Assembly: GCA_002298785.1 (NCBI GenBank)
Contig: DBMR01000018.1
Location: forward strand, 1-64,000
Source: Verrucomicrobia subdivision 3 bacterium UBA693
GTDB lineage: Bacteria > Verrucomicrobiota > Verrucomicrobiia > Limisphaerales > UBA8199
DNA: 64,000 bases
Reading direction: 5' to 3'
Part shown: positions 54,259-63,087 of the stretch, piece by piece
Numbering within the stretch: the stretch's first letter is position 1
Layout: each line of letters starts with the position of its first letter
The notes under the pieces: generated by a model
The model's input: only the letters and a program-made list of their open reading frames with translations
Databases searched by the model: none
What the model was told of the DNA's origin: nothing
Position numbers and translations under genes: made by a program

Positions 54259-54780
54259 TCATTGGCCTGCCAGATCATTTTCGCGTTCCAGGCAGCAGTC
54301 TCGGAAGGCGCGACCGCTGCCGCAATCGCAAGCACGCGCAGTCCATGGCGGTGTGATTCGGTATTGTTCTAGGATGTGCCAGAGCGGCGATTCAAAGTCG
54401 CCATACCCGGCCAGCCGGTCTTCAAAGAACTCAATGCCGAAAAGCTCGACGGCCTGATTGAACAGTGGACGATGGTGCCGGGCGATCTTCAGCCACCGGT
54501 TGCGTTTGCCGGGCACCACGCGCGCAATCCCCAGGATCAAACCCGCAAGCTCCACCACTTGGTGGTCCTCATGCCCCGTAATCGTCTTAACGCGAGCAAC
54601 ATTCTTCGCAGAGATCATCGACTGATCGAGGAAACTATGCAACTCGTCGAAACGTTCGATGCGATCCCGCTCATCGCGCGGCATTCGCTGGCACTCTTTG
54701 CAGATGTGAATGCGATGACCGCGTCCGCTGAATTGCTCGTTCGGGCGAGAGCAACTGCAAATTCGGCAATAATGTCCCAT
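54259..54780 (-). CDS. Zinc-ribbon and SEC-C motif protein
   Basis: A 173-aa soluble protein. The N-terminus has a zinc-ribbon C5-x2-C8 ... C27-x2-C30 (YCRICSC and HICKEC). The C-terminus has a SEC-C motif 'CDCGSGRAFRDCC' (consensus CPCGSGKKYKKCC), known from SecA where it binds zinc and SecB/ribosomes and found in many uncharacterised proteins. The middle is helical ('RDERDRIERFDELHSFLDQSM', 'GIEFFEDRLAGYGDFESP'). ATG 54780 is chosen over a GTG at 54789. It is the last gene of the minus-strand cluster starting at 58492. Function unknown; a nucleic-acid- or ribosome-linked role is possible. Confidence 0.8.
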   Translation of the reverse strand: MGHYCRICSCSRPNEQFSGRGHRIHICKECQRMPRDERDRIERFDELHSFLDQSMISAKNVARVKTITGHEDHQVVELAGLILGIARVVPGKRNRWLKIARHHRPLFNQAVELFGIEFFEDRLAGYGDFESPLWHILEQYRITPPWTARACDCGSGRAFRDCCLERENDLAGQ

Positions 54781-54810
54781 GCACTTCACGGATGTTACTG
54801 CTTTATTGAG

Positions 54811-55488
54811 CTATTCGTGGTAGCCGTCCCGGGCCATAAGCACCCTGCGTAGCTGACTCTCGGTTACGCGGGGCCACTTGAGCTTTGGCAACCAATGATT
54901 GGTGTTTGCGATGTCGAAGAATTCGGGATCGAAAGGACGACCCAACCATTCTTTCATGCTCCTGTGTTCGGGATGCTTCCTGTCCTTGAGTGCTTGGAGC
55001 AGTTCCTGGTAACCCCAAATTCCACCGCAATCTTCTGGCGGGCACGCTCGTGAACCCGTCAAGCAGACGGCAGTCGTCGACGTCGAAGCATCGGACGGAA
55101 AGATCTTTTCCACAATCACGGTGTGCTCCCAGGAGTCCCCAAAGTCGTACTCATAAACCAGCTCGTGATCGATATCGTTCACAAGTTCTGCCAGCGTGAA
55201 CTTGTTTTCATCCAGTACGGGCGGATCTCCTTCGTACTGGTCCAACTCGGCCCTCGGGTCCGCATATATGCGCTCCCCGCAAGTGAACTGATGCAGGTGA
55301 CTGCTGGTCCAGCCCATCGCCACCTGCAGGACGGCGTGAAGCCAACCCAGATTCGCAGTCCCAGGGACTTGCAGCCGCCGCAAGATTGGCGGTTGGGATC
55401 CATGCAGAATAACCTGTAACTGGTAAGTGGGTGTGTCCGTCTTGCGTCGTCTAGATGCGGACTTAACTGGTTTGATTTGGGTGACCAT
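54811..55488 (-). CDS. Plasmid pRiA4b ORF-3-like protein
   Basis: A 225-aa soluble protein of the pRiA4b ORF-3 family: 'YQLQVILHGSQPPILRRLQVPG.ANLGWLHAVLQVAMGW', 'SHLHQFTCGERIYADP', 'LVYEYDFGDSWEHTVIVEKIF', 'CLTGSRACPPEDCGGIWGYQELL' and 'FDPEFFDI'. Members occur on plasmids, as passenger genes of IS1096-like elements and in chromosomes; the biochemical role is not established. No transposase or inverted repeats flank it here, so there is no evidence that it marks a mobile element in this case. It lies 43 bp downstream of the 190-aa gene and 30 bp upstream of the SEC-C gene, as part of a probable operon. Confidence 0.9.
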   Translation of the reverse strand: MVTQIKPVKSASRRRKTDTPTYQLQVILHGSQPPILRRLQVPGTANLGWLHAVLQVAMGWTSSHLHQFTCGERIYADPRAELDQYEGDPPVLDENKFTLAELVNDIDHELVYEYDFGDSWEHTVIVEKIFPSDASTSTTAVCLTGSRACPPEDCGGIWGYQELLQALKDRKHPEHRSMKEWLGRPFDPEFFDIANTNHWLPKLKWPRVTESQLRRVLMARDGYHE

Positions 55489-55531
55489 AAGTTCAATTCA
55501 GTTTCTTGGGCTCACTCTGGTTCTTGTTCAC

Positions 55532-56104
55532 TCACTCGGTGGCGCGCTGGAGGCCCTCGACCCATTCGGGTGCCCGCTCGGCGAGAACTTGCATCAGGCT
55601 TGCCCGTGCCGCCTTTCGCGACGAGTAATGACACCCCTTGAGAAACTCCCCGACTAAAAATCCCGCTTCCTCTGCCGGGAAATCCACTGCCCACCCCAGA
55701 GCACCATCAGATTTGATATTTCTGGCCTGATATAGCCCCTGCACAATCCCGGCACAGATTATCTCCGCTGGGGCAAGAAGTCCTAATTCCAGGGTTCGTT
55801 TCATCTCTGCTACGCGGTCTTCAACCGCTTCTGTTAGTAGCTCATTGGCCGCTTCGCTCGGTTCAACGTAACCCCAGGTGTGAGATCCCGCCCTCCCGTT
55901 AAGCGCCGCCAGATCAACGCCCGTAATTTCGAGAAAAACATCTTCCGCAACATCTTCAATGGAGGGTCCCGACATCATCCGAGTGGCGAGTTCCCCCGCT
56001 TCCAATTCGAGCTCCGGGTGTTTGCCGAGCAATTGACTTAAGACGGCGGCGGCTTCCTCTGGCCGCAGCTTTTCGAGTGCTGCGCCTGCCTTCGGCTTTG
56101 CCAT
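55532..56104 (-). CDS. Conserved hypothetical protein of the CcbP-like cluster
   Basis: A 190-aa soluble, acidic, mostly helical protein. Recognisable conserved stretches are 'LRPEEAAAVLSQLLGKHPEL', 'DLAALNGRAGSHTWGYVEPSEAANELL' and 'GLYQARNIKSDGALGWAVDFP'. These recur in uncharacterised proteins of diverse bacteria, usually beside the two upstream families here. A TTG at 56128 overlaps the upstream stop and would add eight residues; ATG 56104 is used. No catalytic motif is visible, and I do not assign a function. Confidence 0.78.
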   Translation of the reverse strand: MAKPKAGAALEKLRPEEAAAVLSQLLGKHPELELEAGELATRMMSGPSIEDVAEDVFLEITGVDLAALNGRAGSHTWGYVEPSEAANELLTEAVEDRVAEMKRTLELGLLAPAEIICAGIVQGLYQARNIKSDGALGWAVDFPAEEAGFLVGEFLKGCHYSSRKAARASLMQVLAERAPEWVEGLQRATE

Positions 56105-56124
56105 AATCTTGCGTTGCGCCACGA

Positions 56125-56820
56125 TCAACGTGCTTCCCTTTTTGCGCGCCCGACCTCTGCGAGCGCCTGGCGTTGCTCCGAGGTTGCTATCCGTCGCGCG
56201 ATGACCAGCATCTTGTCGCGGCCATAACGGTAGTGGGAAGAAAGCATGGCCGTGATTTTCTCAGCGTAATCCATCGGCTCCGCTGTCGCCGAGAGCACCT
56301 TGAACCAAACCGGCAACACTCTGTCCCAGTCTACCCCCACCTGCCAAGAACCGCCCTCGTCCGCAAAAAAGATAACATCATCGAGGCATTCATTGATGTG
56401 GTCCAGCAGACCAAACAGGATGTCCGTGGCCTGAAGCACTTCGCCCGGATCACTTTCCTTCGCGTTGGTCACGCAGCGATCCAGGAGCCGACGGAAATCT
56501 GCAATCCACGCGCATGTCCCAGCCGGCATTTGGGTGCAGTTCTTCCCATTGACATCGAAAGACTCGTAATAGTCTCCGGCCAGACTAGCCTTCTCAAAGC
56601 GCTCCACATCCATGAGGAGACTTGGTCTTGTTGCCGGTCCAGAGTCCGGACGCAACCGCTCCAGATCGAGGTATTTCTTCGCGAGCTTGAGGATCTTGGT
56701 CGGGGGCAAAAGCTCAATGGCGTCGTCCAACATGTAAAACACGTACTCGTTTCCAAGCCTACGGATCTGCGCACGGAGCTTGTCCCGGTCCATTTGAATG
56801 GGTTTTGGATCCATCGTCAT
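56125..56820 (-). CDS. Conserved hypothetical protein of the CcbP-like cluster
   Basis: A 231-aa soluble protein, rich in helices. Conserved-looking stretches are 'LRRLGNEYVFYMLDDAIELLPP' (approximate), 'AGDYYESFDVNGKNCTQMPAGTCAWIADF', 'ILFGLLDHINECLDDVIFFADEGGSWQVGVDW' and 'HYRYGRDKMLVIARRIAT'. These belong to an uncharacterised family found with the neighbouring genes in other bacteria. The ATG at 56820 overlaps the CcbP-like stop (ATGA at 56817-56820), which fixes the start and shows coupling. No enzyme motif is seen. Confidence 0.78.
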   Translation of the reverse strand: MTMDPKPIQMDRDKLRAQIRRLGNEYVFYMLDDAIELLPPTKILKLAKKYLDLERLRPDSGPATRPSLLMDVERFEKASLAGDYYESFDVNGKNCTQMPAGTCAWIADFRRLLDRCVTNAKESDPGEVLQATDILFGLLDHINECLDDVIFFADEGGSWQVGVDWDRVLPVWFKVLSATAEPMDYAEKITAMLSSHYRYGRDKMLVIARRIATSEQRQALAEVGRAKREAR

Positions 56821-57158
56821 CTGCCACAAGCCCAGCGGCGAAAAGCCTCGATCCACTCCGCGCCTTCCATCAAAGGGTCGGGCAAAGTCAAATCCAGAAT
56901 TGGGATAGATTGGCGTGATTTTCCGCGGGAGCAGACGGCGACGATCTGTTCGTTATCAGTCAGGTCAAGTCGCTCTACCGTAACCTCCACTCCCAGCACC
57001 TCCGTCTTGAACGGAAATTTGAGCCGCTCTTCGAGCATCGTGAGGAAGCCCATGATTTGCTCGGATTCCCCATAGGCGTCCTCGGTGGCTTCCTCGATCA
57101 GCTCGTCGAGCTTGGCTGCAGAAAGTCTACGGCGTTGTGGTTGGCGTTTCGACTTCAC
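56817..57158 (-). CDS. CcbP-like calcium-binding protein family member
   Basis: A 113-aa acidic protein starting at GTG 57158. It has the layout of the calcium-binding family typified by cyanobacterial CcbP: 'LDELIEEATEDAYGESEQIMGFLTMLEERLKFPF', then 'GVEVTVERLDLTDNEQIVAVCSRGKSRQSIPILDLTLPDP', ending 'GAEWIEAFRRWA'. CcbP buffers Ca2+ in heterocyst-forming cyanobacteria; in other bacteria its relatives are uncharacterised. It is coupled by ATGA to the next gene (56820). Whether this copy binds calcium cannot be told from sequence alone. Confidence 0.72.
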   Translation of the reverse strand: MKSKRQPQRRRLSAAKLDELIEEATEDAYGESEQIMGFLTMLEERLKFPFKTEVLGVEVTVERLDLTDNEQIVAVCSRGKSRQSIPILDLTLPDPLMEGAEWIEAFRRWACGR

Positions 57159-57364
57159 TCTTATGCCTGAGCCAGAATATTTTTCTCAACGGCAACCATC
57201 ATTGTCATGGGTAACCGCCGCGGCAAGCTTCCCAGGGCCGGAATATTTGCGAGTTTCGAGCCCCTTCTCCGCGACGGGAGCTTCAGCGAATCGATTGATC
57301 GCGATAAGTGACAGGTGACTGTTGCCTGAATCTTCATTCATACCGGCATATTGGGCCCTGAGCC

Positions 57365-58492
57365 TTAGAGTTTCTCAATCAGCCGCAACATGGCCCGGCG
57401 ATTGGAGTACCGATCTCGAAACCCGGCGAGTCGCTGCTTAAAGGCGCCGCTGTCACCTTCCTGGGTATAGGCCTCGCGCAGTTCCAGCAATTGGGCCGCC
57501 ACCTTTTCATAGGCGGCGCGAATCTTCTGATCCATAAGCTGGTCGAGTCCGGACCAGATTCCGTCTGCGCGCTGGAAGACAGAGACCAGATGCTGTCTGC
57601 GCACCTCGGCCTCGCGCTTTCGCTTTGCCGCCGCCGCGGCAGCCTCCTTCTTTAGGCGTGCTTCCCGGGCCTGGATGGCTTTGGCCGCAAAATCCACACA
57701 ACTCATGGCTGGTCCCGCAGGAACCCGCACCCGAGGGTAGGTAAACCGATTCAATTCTGCCATCACGCCCGCACCACCTCCTTCGGCCACCCGCGCGAGC
57801 AATGCGCGCATTTCGGACGTGGAAAGGCCCTCAAGAGCTGTGGCGACGGGGATGCGGTCTGTCGTGCCGGCTGGAGATAGGCTCGCAGCCACAGCGAGCG
57901 CATCCGGATCCACCGGAAAGTGTTTGATAAGTGACGTCAACGCGGGGCTAAGTTGATCAAGACCGGCTGGAATCGGCGGCAGGACCACGGCACCGTCTTC
58001 CGGATCCTGCCACTCTTCCGGATCGAAATCCGCGAGCCATCCCAGGAACAAAGCCCGATAATCGCCGCGCATCAGCTCTTCACGGACTCCGATGAGTTCG
58101 TCAATGATGCCCTCGCCGTCTTCCTCACACCAACCCTCTTCTTCACTTTTTTCCCAGTAAACAATACAGCGCTGACCGTTTTCCTTGACCGTCAGGGTGT
58201 CCTCGTACTGTTCGCCTCCCCGGAGATACGGCTGGATGTCCTTCCGACCGATCACGTCTTTTGGGAAGGCCAGGCCCAGGCGAACCGTGCCCCAGTTGGC
58301 GAGGTAGAAATGGGCGTCATAATGCTTTAGCAGAGTGTCCACGCTCCCGTGGAAATCGCCGAAGTCGTAGGTGTTCTGCCAGCGGACGCGGGACACATTG
58401 GCGCGACTGGAACACCCCCTGGCATAGCGCATGCCTTCATCAGAAATCGGCCCGTCGATGGCTGCAAACTCGTAATATTGATATTCACTCAT
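57365..58492 (-). CDS. Conserved hypothetical protein (YYEF family), first gene of the small-protein cluster
   Basis: A 375-aa soluble protein. The N-terminal 160 residues hold the recurring family pattern 'YQYYEFAAIDGPISDEGM', 'SSRANVSRVRWQNTYDFGDFHGS' and 'HYDAHFYLANWGTVRLGLAFP'. The C-terminal third is a predicted coiled coil rich in Ala, Arg, Lys and Glu (about 275-310; 'EARLKKEAAAAAAKRKREAE') followed by a helical end. Start at ATG 58492, where the family begins; the frame is open to 58624. Relatives often neighbour SWIM zinc-finger or CcbP-like genes, but the function is unknown. About 200 bp separates it from the CcbP-like gene. Confidence 0.78.
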   Translation of the reverse strand: MSEYQYYEFAAIDGPISDEGMRYARGCSSRANVSRVRWQNTYDFGDFHGSVDTLLKHYDAHFYLANWGTVRLGLAFPKDVIGRKDIQPYLRGGEQYEDTLTVKENGQRCIVYWEKSEEEGWCEEDGEGIIDELIGVREELMRGDYRALFLGWLADFDPEEWQDPEDGAVVLPPIPAGLDQLSPALTSLIKHFPVDPDALAVAASLSPAGTTDRIPVATALEGLSTSEMRALLARVAEGGGAGVMAELNRFTYPRVRVPAGPAMSCVDFAAKAIQAREARLKKEAAAAAAKRKREAEVRRQHLVSVFQRADGIWSGLDQLMDQKIRAAYEKVAAQLLELREAYTQEGDSGAFKQRLAGFRDRYSNRRAMLRLIEKL

Positions 58493-58543
58493 GACTCCGC
58501 TGTCTCTTAGCAGAAGGGAGGTCCGGCGCAAGAAATTAACATA

Positions 58544-58565
58544 TTTCCATGAGACAACATGGAAA
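58544..58565. promoter_or_regulatory. Perfect inverted repeat TTTCCATG-AGACAA-CATGGAAA
   Basis: Two 8-bp arms with a 6-nt spacer, 52 bp upstream of the 375-aa gene and 26 bp past the stop of the cytochrome gene. No T-tract follows, so an operator for the downstream cluster is as likely as a terminator. Confidence 0.45.
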
Positions 58566-58590
58566 CTGGACTGACCGATTCGATTCGCTC

Positions 58591-60270
58591 TCAGAGGGTT
58601 TTGAGAAACTCGATCAGCTCCCACTTCTCGGCATCGGTCAGGGTTGTTCCATACTCGTGCCCGGCATTGGAATTGCCCGGGACCCGGGTGTCGAATTTGA
58701 AACCATCCGGGAGGGATTCGGTTTTGAACCCCACATTTACCGGATCAAACTCGCGGCTGCCCACCGAAAATTCGATTGCCCGCTGGCTCGGCGACTGCAG
58801 CAATTGCCAGAGATTGGGCACGGAGCCGTTATGCAAATACGGAGCCGTCGCCCAGATGCCGTTCAGCGGACGGGCTTTGTAGGAGCGCAAGTCGAATGGC
58901 GGGGCTTTTCCCACCTTTAGGTGATCGTCGATGGCTGCCAGCAGCGCTTTCCCCGGATGCCGCATGATGACTCCGAGTCCCACATTGCGGAGGATCGCTC
59001 CCGCTGGAGCATTGGTACCAAAGTCCGGCCCCAGAAAGACACCCTCCGGCGTGCCCGCGAGCCGGCCGGTCTGGGCCGTGCGGGAAAAGAAGTTCATGGC
59101 CATGGTCGGATCCGTACCCACTTCATCGACTCGGACCATCTTGGCGGCGATTCGTCGATTGGGATTGGTCCGATCGATCAGTTGGTGACAATTCAGGCAA
59201 AGTTCGTTGTAGCGGACTTGGCCCTTCGACGCGAGTGCGTGGTCAATCGGTGGCAGCCCCGGCTCTGGCCAAACTGGCGACCAAAGATCCGCGGCCCATT
59301 TCTCAAGTTTGGCCAGATTGACCAATTGCGCTGAGGAAGAATAGCCCAGCGGCACTTGGTCGGGTGTGATGTCGAGCTTGGCAAACACGCCGAGAACCTC
59401 CCCGACATTGCGTGCGAGCGGCCCCAGGCCGCTCGGTGCATTGGCAACCGATCCGTTCCATTGCACCACATCCGATTGCGCCGTGTCCCACAGAAACGGG
59501 AACGAAACCGGCGCATCTGGGGTCCGCTGATTTTCGGGCACCTGCAGTCCGTAAGCCAGCACCTCGTTGAGAATATTCCCAAAGGCATCAAGCCGCGCAA
59601 ATCCGTAGGGATGCACCGTGGCGTTCCGTTCGACCCGCCGGACGATATAGCGCCGCACCGACCGCACCTCCATCCTTAGTTCCCTGGCTCGAGACTCATC
59701 ATATCGACCACCAAGGACCCGATGCGCAAAGCGGTCAAATTTTGCAGGCGAGCCCAGAGTGTGCTGCAGCGCATTGCCGAGTTCCGCGAGGAATCCTTGC
59801 GCGTCCGCCATCGCAGGTCCCCCGTCCACACGCACTTTAAAATCCTGATAGTGAATCTGGGTAGTATGACACGCCGCGCAGTTGAGGCCGACCCATTCCT
59901 GCTTGGTTCTCCCATCCACATCCCTGGCAAAGCCCACAGGCAAACCATCGGGATTCAACGAAGTTGGACGCGCGGGCAGCCACCGGAAGCGCTCCATATT
60001 GGCATCGGCACGGAACAGGTTGGTGCTCTCCGCTTGTTCCAATGCCAGGAACCAATCGTAGGGGCACAATTGCGAACCTTGCGAAGTGAAGTAAAAGGCC
60101 TCCCGCTCCTGCGCCGTCCAGCCTTGGCTCATGGTCATCACGTTGCCGACAGCACCGCGCAGCAGCGTTTCATTTTGAGTTCTCATCGTCCCCCAACTGC
60201 ATCCGCTCAGCCAGAGCGTGACACTTGCGCCGAGGGTAGCCACAACCGGAAACGTCCATTTAGAGCTCAT
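58591..60270 (-). CDS. Diheme c-type cytochrome lipoprotein, peroxidase-like
   Basis: A 559-aa exported lipoprotein. The signal peptide ends in the lipobox L21-S-G-C24. Two c-type haem sites are present: C131-A-A-C-H135 and C358-L-N-C-H362. The pattern is that of long diheme cytochromes annotated as cytochrome-c-peroxidase-like, for example 'WVGLNCAACHTTQIHY' and 'PIDHALASKGQVRYNELCLNCHQL'. The end has 'GIWATAPYLHNGSVPNLWQLLQ', a MauG/DHOR-type feature with a possible methionine or His ligand region. It lies downstream of the haem peroxidase gene at 60358 with about 90 bp between, and probably serves as its electron donor or acceptor in the periplasm. Confidence 0.88.
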   Translation of the reverse strand: MSSKWTFPVVATLGASVTLWLSGCSWGTMRTQNETLLRGAVGNVMTMSQGWTAQEREAFYFTSQGSQLCPYDWFLALEQAESTNLFRADANMERFRWLPARPTSLNPDGLPVGFARDVDGRTKQEWVGLNCAACHTTQIHYQDFKVRVDGGPAMADAQGFLAELGNALQHTLGSPAKFDRFAHRVLGGRYDESRARELRMEVRSVRRYIVRRVERNATVHPYGFARLDAFGNILNEVLAYGLQVPENQRTPDAPVSFPFLWDTAQSDVVQWNGSVANAPSGLGPLARNVGEVLGVFAKLDITPDQVPLGYSSSAQLVNLAKLEKWAADLWSPVWPEPGLPPIDHALASKGQVRYNELCLNCHQLIDRTNPNRRIAAKMVRVDEVGTDPTMAMNFFSRTAQTGRLAGTPEGVFLGPDFGTNAPAGAILRNVGLGVIMRHPGKALLAAIDDHLKVGKAPPFDLRSYKARPLNGIWATAPYLHNGSVPNLWQLLQSPSQRAIEFSVGSREFDPVNVGFKTESLPDGFKFDTRVPGNSNAGHEYGTTLTDAEKWELIEFLKTL

Positions 60271-60357
60271 GGTGAGCGGCCTCTGGTGCTATCGACAACT
60301 CGATGCGAGATCTGGAACGGCTGCCATTGTCCCTTACGATAAAAAAACTCACGGAAA

Positions 60358-62757
60358 TCACCGGTACCGGTCCCCCAGCCAAGGCTCGGGTTTCAAATCT
60401 TCGTCATATTGCCGCAACGGGTGTCGGGTGGGATCCAGTTGTTGCCCGGTGTCCCAGGGCTCGAAGGCATTGGTCACATTCGCGAGTCCCGTCTGGGCCA
60501 ATTCCGGGTAGTTGCGGAGCAAGACAGTCTTCAAAGTCGAAGTGTCAATCCAATCCAAGCCTTCCGGGGTGTAGGTTTCCTCATTGTAGCTGTCAGTGTA
60601 AAAGCGATCGGCTTGCAGCCGGCGTGACGCATTGAGAATAAATATCTGGAACATCGTCTCACCGAATCCAAAATTGGTCGGGCGATGCCCTTCGGAAAGC
60701 GTGCCGATCATCAGATCAAGCATTTCTACGTCCTCGGGATTTGAACCATACACTTCTTTTAGCTTTTGGACCTGGACCGGATCATCCGTCAGGTCTTCAA
60801 AAGACCGGATGGGGTTGAGGCCTAACTGCCGGCGAAACTCGTTATAACGCGGAACTCCCCGCTCCCGCGCGCGCAGAATATCCACCGCCCCCATATCGAA
60901 AAGCGGATTACCCGGAATGCTGAGCTCTTGCATGAAGCGCGGGAAGTTATTCAACACCAGTTGCCCCGGATGCTGTGTACCGAAGGAATACAAAAGATCG
61001 ACAATGCCGAAGCGGTTGGTGAGTTTGACCGAACCGGCCTGGCGCGTGGCGGGCAGGGCAATCGTTTCATCCGTCTTCTCATTCCCCAGCCGTTTGAGCT
61101 CCAATGCTTCTGGAAGCAGCGAGTGGAGGCGATAGACCTCGGTGAATTCCTCTGACAACCCGTAAGGCTCGCCGTGCTTGTCAATGGGATTGCCCACCAC
61201 CCCGCCCAACTCGGGATTGCGGAGGTTGATGTAGCCGATCGTTTTTCGGTCTTTTCCGTATTCAAAAAGGTTCGTAAGAATCCCATACCAATTGGCGTTC
61301 AGGGCCGCGTTGAGACCGGGATTGGGAAGAATCGCCGGGGTCCATTCCACCGAGTGGATTTTGGCCATTACCGCCGCGTTGATGAGGCGTGCCACGTTGA
61401 ACAGCCGGTCATCGCCCCACTGCGGATAGGCCATCCGTAATCGGTCACAGATCGAGTTATGCTCGCGCACGAATAACGTGTGCAAAATGGAAAGGCCCAC
61501 CCACCAATTCCGGTGAAAGCCGGTTTCCTCCAGCCCGCGACGGTCCACCGGCAATTTGCCGTCCGGCCCCATGCGCATCTTGCCATCGACAAAACTGCGG
61601 AGCCGATTTTGCGTTTCCTGGTCGCTCCCGTAAATCTGAGAGCCATCCCACCAGTGGGTGACTTCGTTAATAAACGTGACCGCTGCCTGCTCCTGGCCTG
61701 CCTTCCAGGTGGGATCAGGCTGCGTTTTGCCGACGAACATCTTCGACTGATGATACATCAGGCGGGCGGGATCATCCTCGGCCAGTGGAATCTCATGCAC
61801 GTCGCGAAAGAGCATTTCACCATGATTAATCCAATCGTGATTCTCAAATTGAATCCACGCGGCGGCCAGGAGGTTGAGGAATGGCACCTCTTTCATGGCT
61901 CCTTCACGAGTCAGCAGTTTCAGGCTGATCTCGCGTGGGTTGGGAGTCATGAGCCTGGTCCCGGTTTCGGGACGGATCGCCTCCATTTCGACATTACGCA
62001 AAAACCGGGTCCCGGCCGCACCTTCTTTGGGATCCTCCAAATTATTCCAACTCCCGTCCGCCATTCGGAAATGAGTGGCGCCTTTCGGCGGGATCTGTCC
62101 CGGCTGTTGAAAACCGACCAACGCACCTTTAGGGTACGTGCTCTTCAAATTCTTCCGGTTCAACCGCTCGCGCATGTAAGCAAGGGTCAAAATTCCAAGG
62201 GTTAAAGAGCGGCGATACCAATTCGTCCAAACCCGGTCCCGGTAGCCGGCGAGCGCTCCCCAAATCTTGGTGGTCAGATTTGCGGTAAAGGTGATGACCA
62301 CACCCAAAACGTTCCCCAATGTTTGACGCACTCGTTCGGCCAAAAGCTCGCGCCGGGGCTTGGGTGGGCTGGGAAGAGGTGCCACCCCCGCGCCGGCCGG
62401 AGCAAGCAGTTTGTCCCGATCGAAGTAATAAACCTCCGGCACCGGAACCTGAATCTCCGAGGTAGCGTTGGCCCTGGCCCGCTGAAGCATTTCCGCCCAT
62501 CCGCCGTGATCGGGCTCGCGGCCCAGCGCCTCTTGATAAGCCTGCGCGGCATCCTCGTATGCCTGGCGTTGAAAGTGAGCGAGCCCCAGCAGGGCATAAA
62601 CTTCACCGGAGGAATCCGTGGACAACGCCTTCTCGAGCACCTCGATGGCGGCTCCATATTGTCCCTGCTCCAGCAGGCGTATGCTCTGTGCTCGCGACGA
62701 GGTCGCGATTTCTTGCGTTGACGTGGCGGGGTTCATTTTACAATAAGCTTCGGCCAT
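60358..62757 (-). CDS. TPR-fused animal-type haem peroxidase (cyclooxygenase/alpha-dioxygenase-like)
   Basis: A 799-aa protein without a clear signal peptide. Residues about 20-90 are TPR repeats ('RLLEQGQYGAAIEVLEKALSTD', 'YALLGLAHFQRQAYEDAAQAYQEALG'). A helical linker with a hydrophobic stretch (about 147-170) leads to an animal-haem-peroxidase domain. Distal His is H307 in 'QFENHDWINHG', catalytic Arg is R431 in 'LFVREHN', and the proximal His is H545 in 'Y542-R-L-H545-SLLPE'. The Tyr three residues before the proximal His is the position of the radical Tyr in cyclooxygenases and alpha-dioxygenases. The family oxidises halides, phenols or fatty acids; fatty-acid oxygenation is inference. 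Paired with the diheme cytochrome at 58591. Confidence 0.88.
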   Translation of the reverse strand: MAEAYCKMNPATSTQEIATSSRAQSIRLLEQGQYGAAIEVLEKALSTDSSGEVYALLGLAHFQRQAYEDAAQAYQEALGREPDHGGWAEMLQRARANATSEIQVPVPEVYYFDRDKLLAPAGAGVAPLPSPPKPRRELLAERVRQTLGNVLGVVITFTANLTTKIWGALAGYRDRVWTNWYRRSLTLGILTLAYMRERLNRKNLKSTYPKGALVGFQQPGQIPPKGATHFRMADGSWNNLEDPKEGAAGTRFLRNVEMEAIRPETGTRLMTPNPREISLKLLTREGAMKEVPFLNLLAAAWIQFENHDWINHGEMLFRDVHEIPLAEDDPARLMYHQSKMFVGKTQPDPTWKAGQEQAAVTFINEVTHWWDGSQIYGSDQETQNRLRSFVDGKMRMGPDGKLPVDRRGLEETGFHRNWWVGLSILHTLFVREHNSICDRLRMAYPQWGDDRLFNVARLINAAVMAKIHSVEWTPAILPNPGLNAALNANWYGILTNLFEYGKDRKTIGYINLRNPELGGVVGNPIDKHGEPYGLSEEFTEVYRLHSLLPEALELKRLGNEKTDETIALPATRQAGSVKLTNRFGIVDLLYSFGTQHPGQLVLNNFPRFMQELSIPGNPLFDMGAVDILRARERGVPRYNEFRRQLGLNPIRSFEDLTDDPVQVQKLKEVYGSNPEDVEMLDLMIGTLSEGHRPTNFGFGETMFQIFILNASRRLQADRFYTDSYNEETYTPEGLDWIDTSTLKTVLLRNYPELAQTGLANVTNAFEPWDTGQQLDPTRHPLRQYDEDLKPEPWLGDRYR

Positions 62758-63087
62758 GGTTGCAATTATTTCCCCTTGTTTTCCAGACGCAACAGTTCCA
62801 AGTGCATGCTTTTTCCATTACGCTTGATACTAGTGAATCTCGCGCATATCGGCGGGATTGCAAGTGGCTTTTCCCCCGCATCAGCGCTTGCGTGATATGA
62901 TTCAAGGCACGACGACACCCAGGTCGGTCGGCTGGCGCAGTCGAAAACGATGATCAGCCCCTGCTCGACCGATGTGTCTTACCAGAGGAACTCGTCTGGG
63001 TTAGGGACTGACCGACCGATGCCTCACAAGCCAATGTCGGCGCAAGCTCACGCCCACGACAAAACGTACCGAACCGCCACCGTCAAC
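62758..63087. other. Intergenic region before the haem peroxidase gene
   Basis: About 330 bp on the minus strand between the esterase-like gene and the peroxidase gene. It should carry the peroxidase promoter. No hairpin with a T-tract and no protein-like frame were found. Confidence 0.45.

Noticed and set aside
54811..55488. Insertion sequence suggested by the pRiA4b ORF-3-like gene
   Set aside because: No transposase, terminal inverted repeats or target duplication were found around it.
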